A stretch of 55,387 bases of DNA from Oscillospiraceae bacterium. Its GTDB lineage: Bacteria > Bacillota > Clostridia > Oscillospirales > Ruminococcaceae. Below the pieces are notes generated by a model. It was given only the letters and a program-made list of their open reading frames with translations. It did not search any database and was not told where the DNA came from. Numbering within the stretch: the stretch's first letter is position 1; each line of letters opens with the position of its first letter. Location: assembly GCA_015067185.1 (NCBI GenBank), contig SVMZ01000019.1, positions 1 through 55,387 of the forward strand. Direction: 5' to 3'. A program made the translations under genes and the position numbers. Positions 42,695 to 51,307 of this stretch are shown here, piece after piece.

Positions 42695-43914
42695 CCACAA
42701 TAACCGATATTAAACAGGCACGCCGCTTTGCCAACTTTCTCACCCTTGCCTATACTGTCAGCTATATTACACGAATCAATTTCGGTGCTGTTGTTGTTGA
42801 AATGGTATCTGCTACCGGACTCGCCCGCTCTGAGCTCTCTCTTGCTCTGACCGGAGCCGCCATCACCTATGGTCTCGGTCAGCTTCTCAGCGGTTACTTC
42901 GGCGATCGATTCCAGCCAAAAACTCTCGTTCTTGCGGGACTTGCTACCACCACACTAATGAACCTACTGGTTCCCTTCTGCCAGAATTTTGTTATTATTC
43001 TGATTCTCTGGTGCATCAACGGGTTGGCTCAGGCATTTATGTGGCCCCCCATTGCCCGGCTGACCGTTGTTCTGATGCCTCCTGAAGAATACAGCCGTGC
43101 TTCGGTTCGTGTCTCCTGGGGCAGCTCCTTCGGCAATATTATCGTTTATCTTGCCGCACCGGTGATTATCTCTTTCTTAAGCTGGAAATACGTTTTCTGG
43201 ATTTCGGCATTCATTGGTCTCCTTATGTGCTTCCTCTGGCAAAAACTGTGCTACCGAATCGATACACTTCCTGCTCCCTCGGCCTCTTCCACTACTGTGC
43301 AGAAGAAAGCTCCCTTCCACTTTACGCCGCTCATTATCTTCTCCATGCTGGCCATTGTGCTGCAGGGCTCTCTGCGTGACGGTGTCACTACCTGGATGCC
43401 CTCTTACATCTCTGAGACCTACAATTTCAGCAATGCCGCCGCCATTCTCACCGGCGTCGTGCTTCCTCTGTTCAGCATTATTTCCTTCCAGATTGCAGCA
43501 GCGCTCTACCGCAAACTCTCCAGCAACCCGCTGCTCACCTCGGCTGTTTTCTTCCTGATCGCCTCTGCTGCTGCGCTGAGCATGTTCCTTATCTTTGGTA
43601 AAAGTGCTCTTGCCTCGGTTCTTTTCGCGGCTATCCTCACCGGTTGTATGCATGGTATCAACTTCAGCCTGATCGTTATGATCCCGTTGTATTACAAGAG
43701 CCTTGGCAATGTCTCCTTTGTCTCCGGTATGCTGAACTCCTGCACCTATATCGGAAGTTCCATCTCCACCTACGGCATCGCTGCTCTTTCCGAATCAGCC
43801 GGCTGGGAGATCACGCTTCTGACCTGGCTTGCCATCACTCTCGCAGGAACAATCATCTGTTTCCTGTTCACCGGTCCCTGGAAGCGCTTTGCCGCATCCC
43901 ACAAAGCCGTCTGA
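42691..43914 (+). CDS. MFS permease, organophosphate:phosphate antiporter-like
   Basis: 407 residues with about twelve hydrophobic helices. ISYITRINFGAVVVEMV-type first-helix residues (YTVSYITRINFG) and GLGQLLSGYFGDRFQPKTLVLAGL in the loop after helix two resemble the GlpT/UhpT (OPA) branch. MWPPIARLTVVLMPPEEYSRA and the helix 4-5 Arg/Gly region also fit. It overlaps the phosphodiesterase gene by 4 nt and is the last gene of the deoR operon. Import of glycerophosphodiesters, sugar phosphates or a related organophosphate is the leading hypothesis. Confidence 0.87.
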   Translation: MTTITDIKQARRFANFLTLAYTVSYITRINFGAVVVEMVSATGLARSELSLALTGAAITYGLGQLLSGYFGDRFQPKTLVLAGLATTTLMNLLVPFCQNFVIILILWCINGLAQAFMWPPIARLTVVLMPPEEYSRASVRVSWGSSFGNIIVYLAAPVIISFLSWKYVFWISAFIGLLMCFLWQKLCYRIDTLPAPSASSTTVQKKAPFHFTPLIIFSMLAIVLQGSLRDGVTTWMPSYISETYNFSNAAAILTGVVLPLFSIISFQIAAALYRKLSSNPLLTSAVFFLIASAAALSMFLIFGKSALASVLFAAILTGCMHGINFSLIVMIPLYYKSLGNVSFVSGMLNSCTYIGSSISTYGIAALSESAGWEITLLTWLAITLAGTIICFLFTGPWKRFAASHKAV

Positions 43915-43933
43915 CTTTTCCCTTATATTGCAC

Positions 43934-43975
43934 AACTCCCCTGCAGCACAACAGCCACAGGGGAGTTTTGTTTTA
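43934..43975 (+). terminator. Terminator of the deoR-phosphodiesterase-MFS operon
   Basis: AACTCCCCTG (43934-43943) pairs with CAGGGGAGTT (43958-43967) over 14 nt, followed by TTTTGTTTT. Confidence 0.9.
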
Positions 43976-44000
43976 CAACACCACACATTTTATTTTTACA

Positions 44001-44039
44001 AAACCAAAGGGAAAGGAGTTTGTCCTTTCCCTTTGGTTT
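44001..44039 (-). terminator. Long perfect hairpin ending the LysR gene
   Basis: A 17-bp perfect stem (44001-44017 with 44023-44039; core CCAAAGGGAAAGGA) has a 5-nt loop. The stop codon of the LysR gene (44038-44040) lies inside it. The leftward transcript continues with GTTTTGT-type sequence. Confidence 0.75.
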
Positions 44040-44925
44040 ACTTTCTGGAGTTATATATTTTTCTGATTTCACCCAGCACTTCCGTATCTTCAAAGCTGTG
44101 GTGATAAATGATATTGATCTCTCTGGTGACATTGAAATTCACCACCGGAACCGTAACCAACCGACCGGATGTCTCTTCTTCCCTGCAGGCACTGTGAGAC
44201 ATAACGGTAATTCCCAGATTGGAATAAACCAGTTCTTTGATGGTATTGATATTATCTATCTCAATAAGAATATTAAAATTCCGAATATCCTCTGCATGAT
44301 TCAGCAGATAGCTCTCAAACAGGGCACGGGTTCCTGCATTGGGAGACCGCAGAATGAACCGCTCGTTTTTCAGTTCGGCAAGGCTGACACTTTTGCGTTT
44401 GGCAAAAGGGTGCAGAGGGGATACTACCAGGCACAGATAATCCGATCCCAGCAAAATGGATTCAAAACCCTCAGTCGGAACCCTGCCGTCAACGATCGCC
44501 CAATCCAGTTCATAGGATTGCAGTTTATTCAGAAGATTATTCATATTGTCAGTGACAATGTTGATGTGAGAACCCGGATGCTCACTGCAGTAGGTGATAA
44601 AGAGCTGTGATACCACATATTCACCGACTGTCGTTGTTGTGCCAACATTGTACCGACGAACAGAGTTCTTACTGTCTTCCAGCGCGTGCGTCAGTTTTTG
44701 CTCAATAGCCATCAAACGCTTGGCATATTTCACCAACACTTCGCCTTCCGGTGTCAACGACAGCGTCTTTTTCCCGCTGTGGAATATTTTTATCTCATAT
44801 TCTTCCTCAATCTGGCGAATGTGGTGGCTGACTGCCGGTTGAGTCAAAGACAGATGCTGTGCCGTTTTGGTATAATTTCCAATCTCAACCAATGCCAGCA
44901 ATGTCTTAACCTTAGGATCAATCAT
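44038..44925 (-). CDS. LysR-family transcriptional regulator
   Basis: 295 residues. The winged helix is IDPKVKTLLALVEIGNYTKTAQHLSLTQ, then PAVSHHIRQIEEEYEIKIFHSGKKTLSLTPEG, followed by a typical effector-binding domain with NIVTDNMNNLLNKLQ and RFILRSPNAGTRALF. The ATG at 44925 follows GGAGGAAG; a longer in-frame Met at 44994 has no site. It is convergent with the organophosphate operon and lies downstream of nothing co-directional, so its target is not obvious from context. Confidence 0.92.
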   Translation of the reverse strand: MIDPKVKTLLALVEIGNYTKTAQHLSLTQPAVSHHIRQIEEEYEIKIFHSGKKTLSLTPEGEVLVKYAKRLMAIEQKLTHALEDSKNSVRRYNVGTTTTVGEYVVSQLFITYCSEHPGSHINIVTDNMNNLLNKLQSYELDWAIVDGRVPTEGFESILLGSDYLCLVVSPLHPFAKRKSVSLAELKNERFILRSPNAGTRALFESYLLNHAEDIRNFNILIEIDNINTIKELVYSNLGITVMSHSACREEETSGRLVTVPVVNFNVTREINIIYHHSFEDTEVLGEIRKIYNSRK

Positions 44926-45086
44926 AACTTCCTCCGAACAGCAATCCGCCTTACCTGCAGCGGATTCCCATCCAATAAATATATTTAATAACAAAACCTT
45001 GCCCTATTAATTTATTTTATCATATCCCTCACCAATAATCAAGCCATAACAGCAGCATTATGCATATAAATTTTGTTTTTCCAAAA

Positions 45087-45126
45087 AAGAGAGCAGCCTC
45101 ATTGCTATGCACCCGGCTGCTCTCTT
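45087..45126 (-). terminator. Terminator of the zapA-U32-dut operon
   Basis: AAGAGAGCAGCC (45087-45098) and GGCTGCTCTCTT (45115-45126) form a perfect 12-bp stem with a 16-nt loop, and the leftward transcript ends in TTTT. Confidence 0.9.
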
Positions 45127-45151
45127 TCTGTTATTGTATTTTCACTCACAT

Positions 45152-45343
45152 TTACTGTCTTTTTCCCGCACCAATCAGCTTTGTACCTTTTTCTGTAAAG
45201 GAAAGAAACAATGCACAAAGAGAAATCCCAAAGGCACCGGCTGACATCAAAGAACGAATACGGCTGTTAAACAGTCCCGACAATGAAAGAATCAGCCCGG
45301 AAAAGGCAAGAACCCCACCTGCCATTGATTTTCTTTTTTCCAT
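45152..45343 (-). CDS. Small two-helix membrane protein
   Basis: 63 residues. Two hydrophobic stretches (SMAGGVLAFSGLILSLSGLF and LMSAGAFGISLCALFLSF) flank a short basic loop (NSRIRS), and the tail is basic (KLIGAGKRQ). I do not recognise the family. The start at 45343 follows GAGGAAG; an in-frame ATG at 45373 is possible. It is the last gene behind dut, 32 nt after its stop, and ends at a strong terminator, so it is very probably expressed. Confidence 0.65.
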   Translation of the reverse strand: MEKRKSMAGGVLAFSGLILSLSGLFNSRIRSLMSAGAFGISLCALFLSFTEKGTKLIGAGKRQ

Positions 45344-45375
45344 TCTTACCGCTTCCTCTCTGTCATATCGCAAGC

Positions 45376-45867
45376 TTATACGTCGGTATTCTCACCTACG
45401 CCCGTGGAGCCAAATCCGCCGCTTCCACGATTCGTTTCGTCCAGACTGTCCTCTTCTATCCAATTTTGAAGAGCGACCGGTATGACTGCCATCTGGGCAA
45501 TTCGATCTCCCGAGCGAACCACAAAAGGCTCGCTGGTTCGGTTGTAAAGTCCTACCATAATTTCACCGCGGTAATCGGAATCGATTACACCGACACAGTT
45601 GCCGGGGGTAATTCCTTTTTTTATTCCAAGCCCACTGCGTGCAAAGATAAATCCGCCAAAGCCATAGGGAATGGCTGCGGAAAGTCCTGTCGGAACCAAC
45701 ACTGTACAGCCCGGTTCGATTACAATCTTCTCTCCGAAACCGTTGTCCCCGCCGTCCAGTCTGCCCGCAAGTGCAGCACAAAGATCACATGCCGCACTTC
45801 CCTCTGTCATAAGCTTGGGAAGCTGAGCATCTCCCCGCACTCTTACTGCACGAATCACCGTCTTCAT
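45376..45867 (-). CDS. dut: dUTP diphosphatase
   Basis: 163 residues, homotrimeric dUTPase type. It hydrolyses dUTP to dUMP, keeping uracil out of DNA and feeding dTMP synthesis. All five motifs are visible: SAACDL, ARSGLG, GVIDSDYRGEIMVGLYN (catalytic Asp), GDRIAQM and the C-terminal RGSGGFGSTG. It follows the U32 peptidase gene by 16 nt in the same operon. Confidence 0.96.
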   Translation of the reverse strand: MKTVIRAVRVRGDAQLPKLMTEGSAACDLCAALAGRLDGGDNGFGEKIVIEPGCTVLVPTGLSAAIPYGFGGFIFARSGLGIKKGITPGNCVGVIDSDYRGEIMVGLYNRTSEPFVVRSGDRIAQMAVIPVALQNWIEEDSLDETNRGSGGFGSTGVGENTDV

Positions 45868-45883
45868 TCCTTTTCCCTCACCT

Positions 45884-48097
45884 TCATCTGTCTTCCTGTC
45901 TTCGGCTGCCTCTGTTGTTTTGTTTTTTGGCTTTTTGTTGTCCTGCTCTTGTGAATTTACCGTCGAAACTCATCCGCTGCTCTGCCATTGCTGTCACGGT
46001 TTTACAGCGCAGGCTGTCTTCCACAGTAAAATACAGCAGCCATATTTTCGCAGCAGGATTTTTATCTGCCAGATAAATCGGCTCGGGGTTCAGCATCTTT
46101 GTGTAACCGCCCCGCTTTTTCCCACAGATAACCGGAAACTGTTTCCCCATCCTGTCTGTCAGCATCAACGGACAGCCTTTTCCTTTACATGAAATCTGTG
46201 ACCGTATGGGGCAATTTTTAGAAATGGTAAGCGGCATATGACCATATATCACCATGCCTGCATCCATCCTGCGAATATCGGCAAGCGGTGTTTCATGGGA
46301 AAGTATCAGCTTTGTTACACCCAGTTTGCGGTATTCTTTTTCTGCTATGGAATTCACCACATTCAATCCCATGCCTCCAATTACCTCAAAACCATACCGT
46401 TTTGCTGCACGCACAACACCGATACCATCTGCCAGCACATACTTCACGCCAATTTCAGACAGTTTTTCCAGCGTCCGATTGAGGTCATATTCAAAGTCCG
46501 CCGCTATTCTTGGCATCTCTGCTGCGATATTATCCCATTGTCCAATCGCCGATACGGACAAAATCTCTTCCGCCGGCAATATGATACGGGAAAAACGCGC
46601 TCCCGCACCGTCAAACAGCTGTGCGGCTGATTCAAACCTTGCCCAGATTTGCTTTTTCTCCGCATCGGCTGCCGAAGCTCCCGCTTTCACACTGTTTATT
46701 GTGTCCGCTGCTTTGTCAGGGGCATACGGTACCGACTGCACCGAGCTGCGCAGCTCCAACAGTTTTGCGGCAGCCGACCGCCTCATATCGTTTACAACGG
46801 CTATCGGTATATTCAATCCTTCCGATATGACAACAGCCATATTCTGCACATAAAACGGTGTCCCGCCAAGTCTCCTCAGCAGCGGCTCGATATCCGCACT
46901 TGTGGTTGATCTTGTTTTCGCCGTGTCGGGGATCTCCCCTTCCACCCGGACCACTCTTTCGCCATCACCAATTTCAAATGTCACAGGCATGTCCGGTCTC
47001 ATACAAAACGCCGCATCTACCGGCACCAGCTGTGTCGGTTTAGAATAGAGGGCCTTAATTTGCTTCAGTGCACCGGCAGAAGCCGCTACATCCTCTTTTC
47101 TTCGGACACCAAACATCTTCTCACCGATGATTCCTGTCAGGTAGCCATCGGTAAATCCGCTCCGCGAAAAAACATCGGCAAGCAGCTGCATATCGGGCTT
47201 TTTCCCCATCAGGGAATCCCTGGCTGCGGTTACCGCGGCGGCAACATATTCCGGACGTTTCATTCTCCCCTCAATTTTCAGGGATGCGACACCGGCATTT
47301 TTCAGCTTATCCAGATGTTCCATATAGGACATATCTTTCAGGGAAAGCGCATATTTCTCTTTTGGGCCCGCCTGTGCGGAAAACGGCAGCCGACAGGGCT
47401 GCGCACAGCTTCCTCTGTTCCCGCAGCGCCCCGATCCACCCAAAGCACCGCTCAGATAACACTGACCGGAGGCAGAAAAACAGAGAGCTCCATGAACAAA
47501 AACTTCCGTTTCCACTCCGCGCTCCCGGCATCCTGCCGTTATATATTCAATCTGCCTGAATGTCAATTCTCTTGCAAGAACCACCCGCTTCACACCAAGC
47601 TCTGCCAGCATCAGTGCTCCTTCCAGCGAATGAATGCTCATCTGGGTAGAGGCGTGCAGCGGCATATCCGGTGCTGCTTCTGCTGCCAATCTGAGCATAG
47701 CCATATCCTGCACGATAATACCGTCCGCTCCCGCTGCACACACCTGCGACAGACTCTCTGCTGCAGCGTGCAGCTCCTCATTATAGAGCAATGTATTCAA
47801 TGTAACGTATATTTTTGCACCGTAACCATGTGCAAAACTCACTGCGGAACACAGTTCCTGCGGATCAAAATTCTCCGCATAGGCTCTTGCTCCAAATCTC
47901 GGCATTCCCAGATAAACTGCGTTCGCTCCGCAAAAAACAGCCGCCTCCAGCGACTGGCGGGAGCCGGCAGGAGCAAGTATTTCAACGTCACCGCTTCCAT
48001 CGGTTTTTCCCTGTAAAATTTGCTCTGCCAAAGCAGCCTCCTCCTCTTTATCCTTTGCAGATACAGCATCACTGTTGTTTATGTCATTTCCTGTCAT
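45884..48097 (-). CDS. U32-family peptidase / RlhA-like protein
   Basis: 737 residues. The N-terminal barrel has ILAPAGSRQSLEAAVFCGANAVYLG and the U32 signature EVFVHGALCFSASGQCYLSG, followed by a Cys cluster (GRCGNRGSCAQPCR) typical of iron-sulfur-binding RlhA/TrhP hydroxylation proteins. A C-terminal DUF3656-like extension carries more cysteines (SKNCPIRSQISCKGKGCPL). Such proteins act in C2501 23S rRNA or tRNA uridine hydroxylation rather than classical proteolysis. It overlaps zapA by 4 nt (ATGA) and is followed by dut. Confidence 0.9.
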   Translation of the reverse strand: MTGNDINNSDAVSAKDKEEEAALAEQILQGKTDGSGDVEILAPAGSRQSLEAAVFCGANAVYLGMPRFGARAYAENFDPQELCSAVSFAHGYGAKIYVTLNTLLYNEELHAAAESLSQVCAAGADGIIVQDMAMLRLAAEAAPDMPLHASTQMSIHSLEGALMLAELGVKRVVLARELTFRQIEYITAGCRERGVETEVFVHGALCFSASGQCYLSGALGGSGRCGNRGSCAQPCRLPFSAQAGPKEKYALSLKDMSYMEHLDKLKNAGVASLKIEGRMKRPEYVAAAVTAARDSLMGKKPDMQLLADVFSRSGFTDGYLTGIIGEKMFGVRRKEDVAASAGALKQIKALYSKPTQLVPVDAAFCMRPDMPVTFEIGDGERVVRVEGEIPDTAKTRSTTSADIEPLLRRLGGTPFYVQNMAVVISEGLNIPIAVVNDMRRSAAAKLLELRSSVQSVPYAPDKAADTINSVKAGASAADAEKKQIWARFESAAQLFDGAGARFSRIILPAEEILSVSAIGQWDNIAAEMPRIAADFEYDLNRTLEKLSEIGVKYVLADGIGVVRAAKRYGFEVIGGMGLNVVNSIAEKEYRKLGVTKLILSHETPLADIRRMDAGMVIYGHMPLTISKNCPIRSQISCKGKGCPLMLTDRMGKQFPVICGKKRGGYTKMLNPEPIYLADKNPAAKIWLLYFTVEDSLRCKTVTAMAEQRMSFDGKFTRAGQQKAKKQNNRGSRRQEDR

Positions 48098-48444
48098 TTA
48101 TTTTCTTCAGCGCGGAGCGTTTCCAGTTCTTTTTTCAAACGCTTTATGTTTTTCTTCGCTTCATCGGCCTCTGCACGCACCTTGGCGGCATCATCCAGAT
48201 ACTCCTTTAACTGCGAACGAAGATGTTCTGTATTGACCCTCTCCTTTTTATAAAGATCGCAGTAACCCATTACGCAGAGCACCAGTGCCTCGTTGAGAGA
48301 AAGTCCGTTTCCCCTTTCAAGCATCACACCAATCTGCTGGTTGATTTCCTCCGCCATACCGTACACATACGCTTCCTCTTCTGTTGTCGTCAGTGTATAA
48401 GTCCGACCACCGATTTCTATTTTCAATTTGTTTGCATAATCCAC
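48094..48444 (-). CDS. zapA: Cell division protein ZapA
   Basis: 116 residues. ZapA stabilises FtsZ bundles at the division ring. The N-terminal KLKIEIGGRTYTLTTTEEEAYVYGMAEEINQQI globular domain is followed by LSLNEALVLCVMGYCDLYKK and a charged coiled coil (about 75-115). Length is normal. It begins 50 nt after whiA and overlaps the U32 peptidase gene, so it is in a division/core operon. Confidence 0.9.
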   Translation of the reverse strand: MDYANKLKIEIGGRTYTLTTTEEEAYVYGMAEEINQQIGVMLERGNGLSLNEALVLCVMGYCDLYKKERVNTEHLRSQLKEYLDDAAKVRAEADEAKKNIKRLKKELETLRAEENK

Positions 48445-48494
48445 TTTGCGGCCTCCTGTTTTGCCGGATATCTCCTATGTTCAGACATCTATAA

Positions 48495-49409
48495 CTAATC
48501 TTTCTTTTCACGCAGTTCGTCTGCTATGGCGGCAAGACGCTCCAAACGATGGTTGACACCGGAACGGGAGATCGGTTTGGTCAGCATACTGCCCAATTCT
48601 GCCAGTGACATCTCGGGATTCTCCAGCCGCAGCTGTGCCAACTCCCGCAGATTTTCCGGCAAAAATTCCATCCCTTTCCGCTCACAGATCAACTCGATAT
48701 CTGCGATCTGTCTTGCCGATGCAGCAACTGTTTTGTCGATGTTGGCTGTTTCGCAGTTTGTTCGCCTGTTCACCTTGTTGCGTACATCCTTAAACACTTT
48801 GATTTCCATAATTTCCAACGCTTTCATAGGTGCGCCGATAAAGGTAAGGAAATCCTCAATATGTTCACTTTCTTTGTAATAAAGGACATAGTCCCCCCTC
48901 CGCCTGATCTCTTTCGGTTTTGCCAACAGCTGACTCAACAGCAGTGAAAGCTCTTTGCTAAGATTGAGAAACGGTACGGACAGTTCCAGGTGATAACTCT
49001 TGTTAGGGTCGGATATACTTCCGCAGGAAAGATAGACTCCCCGCATAAAATCGGAATAATTCTCATCATTTGTAATATTTTCAAGTTTTATCCTTCTATT
49101 GAGTTCATGACCGGAATGCCCGAACAGCTGCAGCAGCTTGACACGTTCTCCTTCGTCATTCACCGACACCGTATATACAGCACCATCTGCACGTTCTCTC
49201 TGTGTCGTTTCTGCCTTGACATCCGTCAACTGCTCTATCATGGCCGCAAAACGCTGTGCAACACTTTCACTTTCCGTGACCATAGAAATATTTCCCGCAT
49301 CAAAACCACGGGCAACAAGAGCCATTCCATAGCATTCTGCCATCGTTTCTTCTCTCTGTTCCGGCAGCGCACGGCAAAGCTCTCTTTTCAATTCTCCCGC
49401 AAACGACAT
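48495..49409 (-). CDS. whiA: DNA-binding protein WhiA
   Basis: 304 residues. WhiA combines a degenerate LAGLIDADG homing-endonuclease fold (about 1-190, with ENYSDFMRGVYLSCGSISDP) with a C-terminal helix-turn-helix (MSLAELGSMLTKPISRSGVNHRLERLAAIADELR). It affects cell division and chromosome segregation in Bacillota. The ATG at 49409 follows GGGAGG; a longer in-frame Met at 49529 lies inside rapZ. It follows rapZ directly; the usual intervening yvcK is missing. Confidence 0.95.
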   Translation of the reverse strand: MSFAGELKRELCRALPEQREETMAECYGMALVARGFDAGNISMVTESESVAQRFAAMIEQLTDVKAETTQRERADGAVYTVSVNDEGERVKLLQLFGHSGHELNRRIKLENITNDENYSDFMRGVYLSCGSISDPNKSYHLELSVPFLNLSKELSLLLSQLLAKPKEIRRRGDYVLYYKESEHIEDFLTFIGAPMKALEIMEIKVFKDVRNKVNRRTNCETANIDKTVAASARQIADIELICERKGMEFLPENLRELAQLRLENPEMSLAELGSMLTKPISRSGVNHRLERLAAIADELREKKD

Positions 49410-49443
49410 TGTGCATCCTCCCTGCCGTCTGGCATATCCTTGT

Positions 49444-50319
49444 TTATTCTTTTGAACGAAGCCTGTCCCGATGATTGGTGACCGCTTTGATTTCCTTTCT
49501 CCTGAGATGCTCCTGAAGCTTTGATGCAATCACCACGGAACGGTGCTTGCCTCCTGTGCAGCCAACCGCTATAGTCAGCTGCCGTTTTCCCTCTGCGGAA
49601 TAGAGCGGAAGGAGATAATCTATCAGTGAATAAAGATGCTCCAGCATGCCCTTCGTATGCGGACTGTTCAGAACATATTCTTTAACCTCTTCTTCCAATC
49701 CTGTTTTTTCTTTCAGCTCCGGTATATAAAAAGGATTGGGCAGACAACGCACATCAAATACCAGGTCCGCATCCGACGGTATCCCGTATTTATACCCAAA
49801 GGACATACATGTCACCATCATCCCACTGTATTCGTTATCGGTAAAAGTGGAGACAATCCGCTCTTTCAGCTGGGCAGCCGAAAAAAGCGATGTATCGATT
49901 ATGTAATTGGCCCGGCTTTTGACCGGACTTAATATTTCCCGTTCTTTTTTCAAGGCGTTCTCCAGCGATGCCGTTTCCGGATTTTCATCCGAAATCAGCG
50001 GATGACGCCTTCTTGTCTGCTTGTAGCGGTTGATCAGTGTCTTATCCTCCGCCTCAAGGTACACAATATCACATTTAATCTCAGAGTCCGCAAAACTATC
50101 CGTAACTTCCAGCAGTTCATCAAAGTTGTTGGCACTTCTTACATCTATTACCACAACAATATCACTCTGCTGATCTCCCGACTGCACACACAGTTCGGCA
50201 AATTTTTTAAGCAGTGCAGGCGGAAGATTATCCACGCAATAATATCCGATATCCTCAAATGCACTTGAGGCCTGGGATTTTCCCGCGCCGGAAAGTCCCG
50301 TCAAAATAATAATATTCAT
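49444..50319 (-). CDS. rapZ: RNase adapter RapZ / nucleotide-binding protein
   Basis: 291 residues, the YvcJ/RapZ family. The P-loop is ILTGLSGAGKS (5-15), the central LEAEDKTLINRYKQTRRRHPL is conserved, and the C-terminal GCTGGKHRSVVIA is the family's phosphate-binding motif. In enterobacteria it adapts RNase E to GlmZ; in Bacillota it binds and hydrolyses nucleotides with less clear targets. It starts 23 nt after murB. Confidence 0.95.
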   Translation of the reverse strand: MNIIILTGLSGAGKSQASSAFEDIGYYCVDNLPPALLKKFAELCVQSGDQQSDIVVVIDVRSANNFDELLEVTDSFADSEIKCDIVYLEAEDKTLINRYKQTRRRHPLISDENPETASLENALKKEREILSPVKSRANYIIDTSLFSAAQLKERIVSTFTDNEYSGMMVTCMSFGYKYGIPSDADLVFDVRCLPNPFYIPELKEKTGLEEEVKEYVLNSPHTKGMLEHLYSLIDYLLPLYSAEGKRQLTIAVGCTGGKHRSVVIASKLQEHLRRKEIKAVTNHRDRLRSKE

Positions 50320-50342
50320 AATCCTCTGTATCGCCGTCTGCC

Positions 50343-51260
50343 TTACAGACGCTGCCTTCCTATCCTTTTGATCTCACATTCCAGATCATATCCGGTTTCT
50401 GTTTTCACCGTTTTCTGTATCAATCCAACCAAATTCTCAACGTCGGCACATGTGGCACCGCCTGTGTTAACAATAAATCCGGCATGTTTGGGGCTGACCA
50501 TAGCGCCGCCAACATTTTCCCCTTTTAATCCGCAGTTTTCAATCAGTGCACCGGCAAAGGCTCCCTCCGGACGTTTGAATACACTTCCGGCACTGGGATA
50601 TTCCAACGGTTGCTTATCCTTCCGTCTTCCCACCAGATCTTCCATCTTTTCACGGATTGCAGTCGGATCGCCTTCTTCCAGCTTAAACCCTGCTTCCACA
50701 ATCAAATCATCCCTGCCGACATATACACTTCTACGGTAACCAAAATTCAATTCGGAGATACTCCGTTCCTGCCATTCTCCCTCGTGGGTGACATGCCTCA
50801 CAAAGGCAACAACATCCTTCATCTCTCCGCCATAGGCTCCGGCATTCATATATACCGCTCCGCCCACGCTGCCTGGAATGCCATAGGCAAATTCCAAACC
50901 GGCAAGAGAATGTTCCAGCGCATATCTGCACAGCTCGGCGAGAGAAGTTCCCGCCGAGCATACAAGATAACCGTTTTCATTTCTAATTTCGGACATTTTC
51001 GGTCCGATACATATTACACAGCCCTCTATCCCTTCATCGGCCACAAGCAGATTGCTTCCACGCCCAATCACCGTAAGCGGTGTCCCGGTTTCGCGGCACT
51101 TCTGCTGCAGCTTTACTGCCATATCAGCGGAAGACGGCATCGCAAACAGATCCGCAGCACCGCCGATTTTAAACGTGGTATGGCGGCTCATCGGCTCATT
51201 TTTCAGATACTCGCAGCCGATTTCATTGCAGAATCTCTCTATGGATGCGATGTCGAACAT
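50343..51260 (-). CDS. murB: UDP-N-acetylenolpyruvoylglucosamine reductase
   Basis: 305 residues. It reduces UDP-GlcNAc-enolpyruvate to UDP-MurNAc using NADPH and FAD. HTTFKIGGAADLF and VIGRGSNLLV form the FAD site; YGIPGSVGGAVYMNAGAYGGEM and YPSAGSVFKRP (with the catalytic Ser) are conserved, and the absence of the long type I insert suggests a type II enzyme. It lies between the glucokinase and rapZ genes. Confidence 0.96.
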   Translation of the reverse strand: MFDIASIERFCNEIGCEYLKNEPMSRHTTFKIGGAADLFAMPSSADMAVKLQQKCRETGTPLTVIGRGSNLLVADEGIEGCVICIGPKMSEIRNENGYLVCSAGTSLAELCRYALEHSLAGLEFAYGIPGSVGGAVYMNAGAYGGEMKDVVAFVRHVTHEGEWQERSISELNFGYRRSVYVGRDDLIVEAGFKLEEGDPTAIREKMEDLVGRRKDKQPLEYPSAGSVFKRPEGAFAGALIENCGLKGENVGGAMVSPKHAGFIVNTGGATCADVENLVGLIQKTVKTETGYDLECEIKRIGRQRL

Positions 51261-51307
51261 ACAGCTTACCTCCTAAAACGTACAAGGCTGTGACTTAACT
51301 TGCATAA

